From Prevotella sp. (lineage in GTDB: Bacteria; Bacteroidota; Bacteroidia; Bacteroidales; Bacteroidaceae), in NCBI GenBank assembly GCA_017449495.1, contig JAFTFO010000011.1, forward strand, positions 1 through 49,428: a stretch of DNA of 49,428 bases, written 5' to 3'. The notes below the pieces were generated by a model. It saw nothing but the letters and a program-made list of their open reading frames with translations. It did no database searches and was not told the origin of the DNA. The position numbers and the translations under genes are program-made. Below, piece after piece: positions 49,239 to 49,428 of the stretch; the stretch's first letter is position 1; each line of letters opens with the position of its first letter.

Positions 49239-49428
49239 TCATTCTGGCTTAGCCCAGAAGAAATCGGGATCGGTGGTGGTGTCGCATTTCCAGTTGTCGT
49301 TCACGAATCCTGCGGGAATGAGGCGGATGTCATCCTCAGGAGGATTGTTGCGATAGACGCTCTCAGGGTTGAAGCGGCTGATCTTCTTGCAGACGAAATA
49401 GTAGAGGTTCTTCGCCATATATTCGTCC
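49239..49428 (-). CDS. 3' end of an unidentified gene, truncated by the window edge
   Basis: The last 62 codons on the minus strand include YMAKNLYYFVCKKISRFNPE, DDIRLIPAGFVNDNWKCDTT and DPDFFWAKPE before a TGA at 49239-49241. The frame is open to the window edge. The stop overlaps the ATG at 49242 (ATGA), the same pattern as between the other genes of this operon. I do not recognise the family. Confidence 0.65.
   Translation of the reverse strand, partial: DEYMAKNLYYFVCKKISRFNPESVYRNNPPEDDIRLIPAGFVNDNWKCDTTTDPDFFWAKPE

Overview
The window looks like a chromosomal segment of a Bacteroidales bacterium, most likely Prevotella in the broad sense (Prevotellaceae). Most gene starts are preceded by the Bacteroidota vegetative promoter (TTTG, about 20 nt, TAnnTTTGC), and Shine-Dalgarno sequences are weak or absent. 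The gene content also fits: a short primary sigma factor, an IorAB/aminotransferase cluster, a Porin_10-type porin, a DUF4468 protein, a Y_Y_Y propeller sensor, a CBM20-carrying MalQ, and an ECF sigma factor linked to a TonB-type barrel. Coding DNA has moderate GC and intergenic DNA is AT-rich. I see no tRNA, rRNA, transposase, phage gene or CRISPR array.

Layout. 0-6 kb: HU-family protein, ettA (ABC-F), RNase P RNA, an HtrA protease and the primary sigma factor with a small exported protein. 6-12.5 kb: iorA, iorB and an aminotransferase (2-oxoacid and aryl-acid metabolism), then a FadL-like outer-membrane protein and a Tyr/Trp-rich surface protein. 12.6-24 kb: prmA (carrying odd inverted repeats), a non-coding stretch with a candidate sRNA and an unlisted 46-aa gene, the bamD-rpoZ-DUF4293 operon, uvrB, a DUF4468 protein with a 57-aa membrane protein, a porin, menA, an HD hydrolase, and rluA with a 50-aa membrane protein. 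24-35 kb: uxaC, ansA, several secreted or lipid-anchored proteins, an OmpA-type protein, a WecB-like protein lacking catalytic residues, and a propeller sensor without a kinase. 35-40 kb: a 6S-like RNA, ribE, a HAD phosphatase and malQ. 40-45 kb: an ECF sigma operon and a TonB-type receptor/DUF3667/DUF418 operon whose promoters are almost identical. 45-49 kb: a tightly overlapping operon of an alpha/beta hydrolase fusion, a helical-repeat protein, a GNAT acetyltransferase, a membrane-anchored Ntn-type hydrolase and the end of an unknown gene.

How it works together. Most of the window is housekeeping: translation (ettA, rnpB, prmA, rluA), transcription (rpoD, rpoZ, 6S-like RNA), repair (uvrB), envelope (bamD, htrA, porins, OmpA) and cofactors (menA, ribE). 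The most interesting material is regulatory and repetitive. A duplicated promoter of about 38 bp ties the ECF sigma factor to an outer-membrane receptor operon. Three intergenic arrays share an exact 22-bp period and the same 5-3-5 dyad layout although their sequences differ. Short inverted repeats have entered reading frames (prmA and the porin signal peptide). Several small genes and RNAs fall below usual annotation cut-offs.
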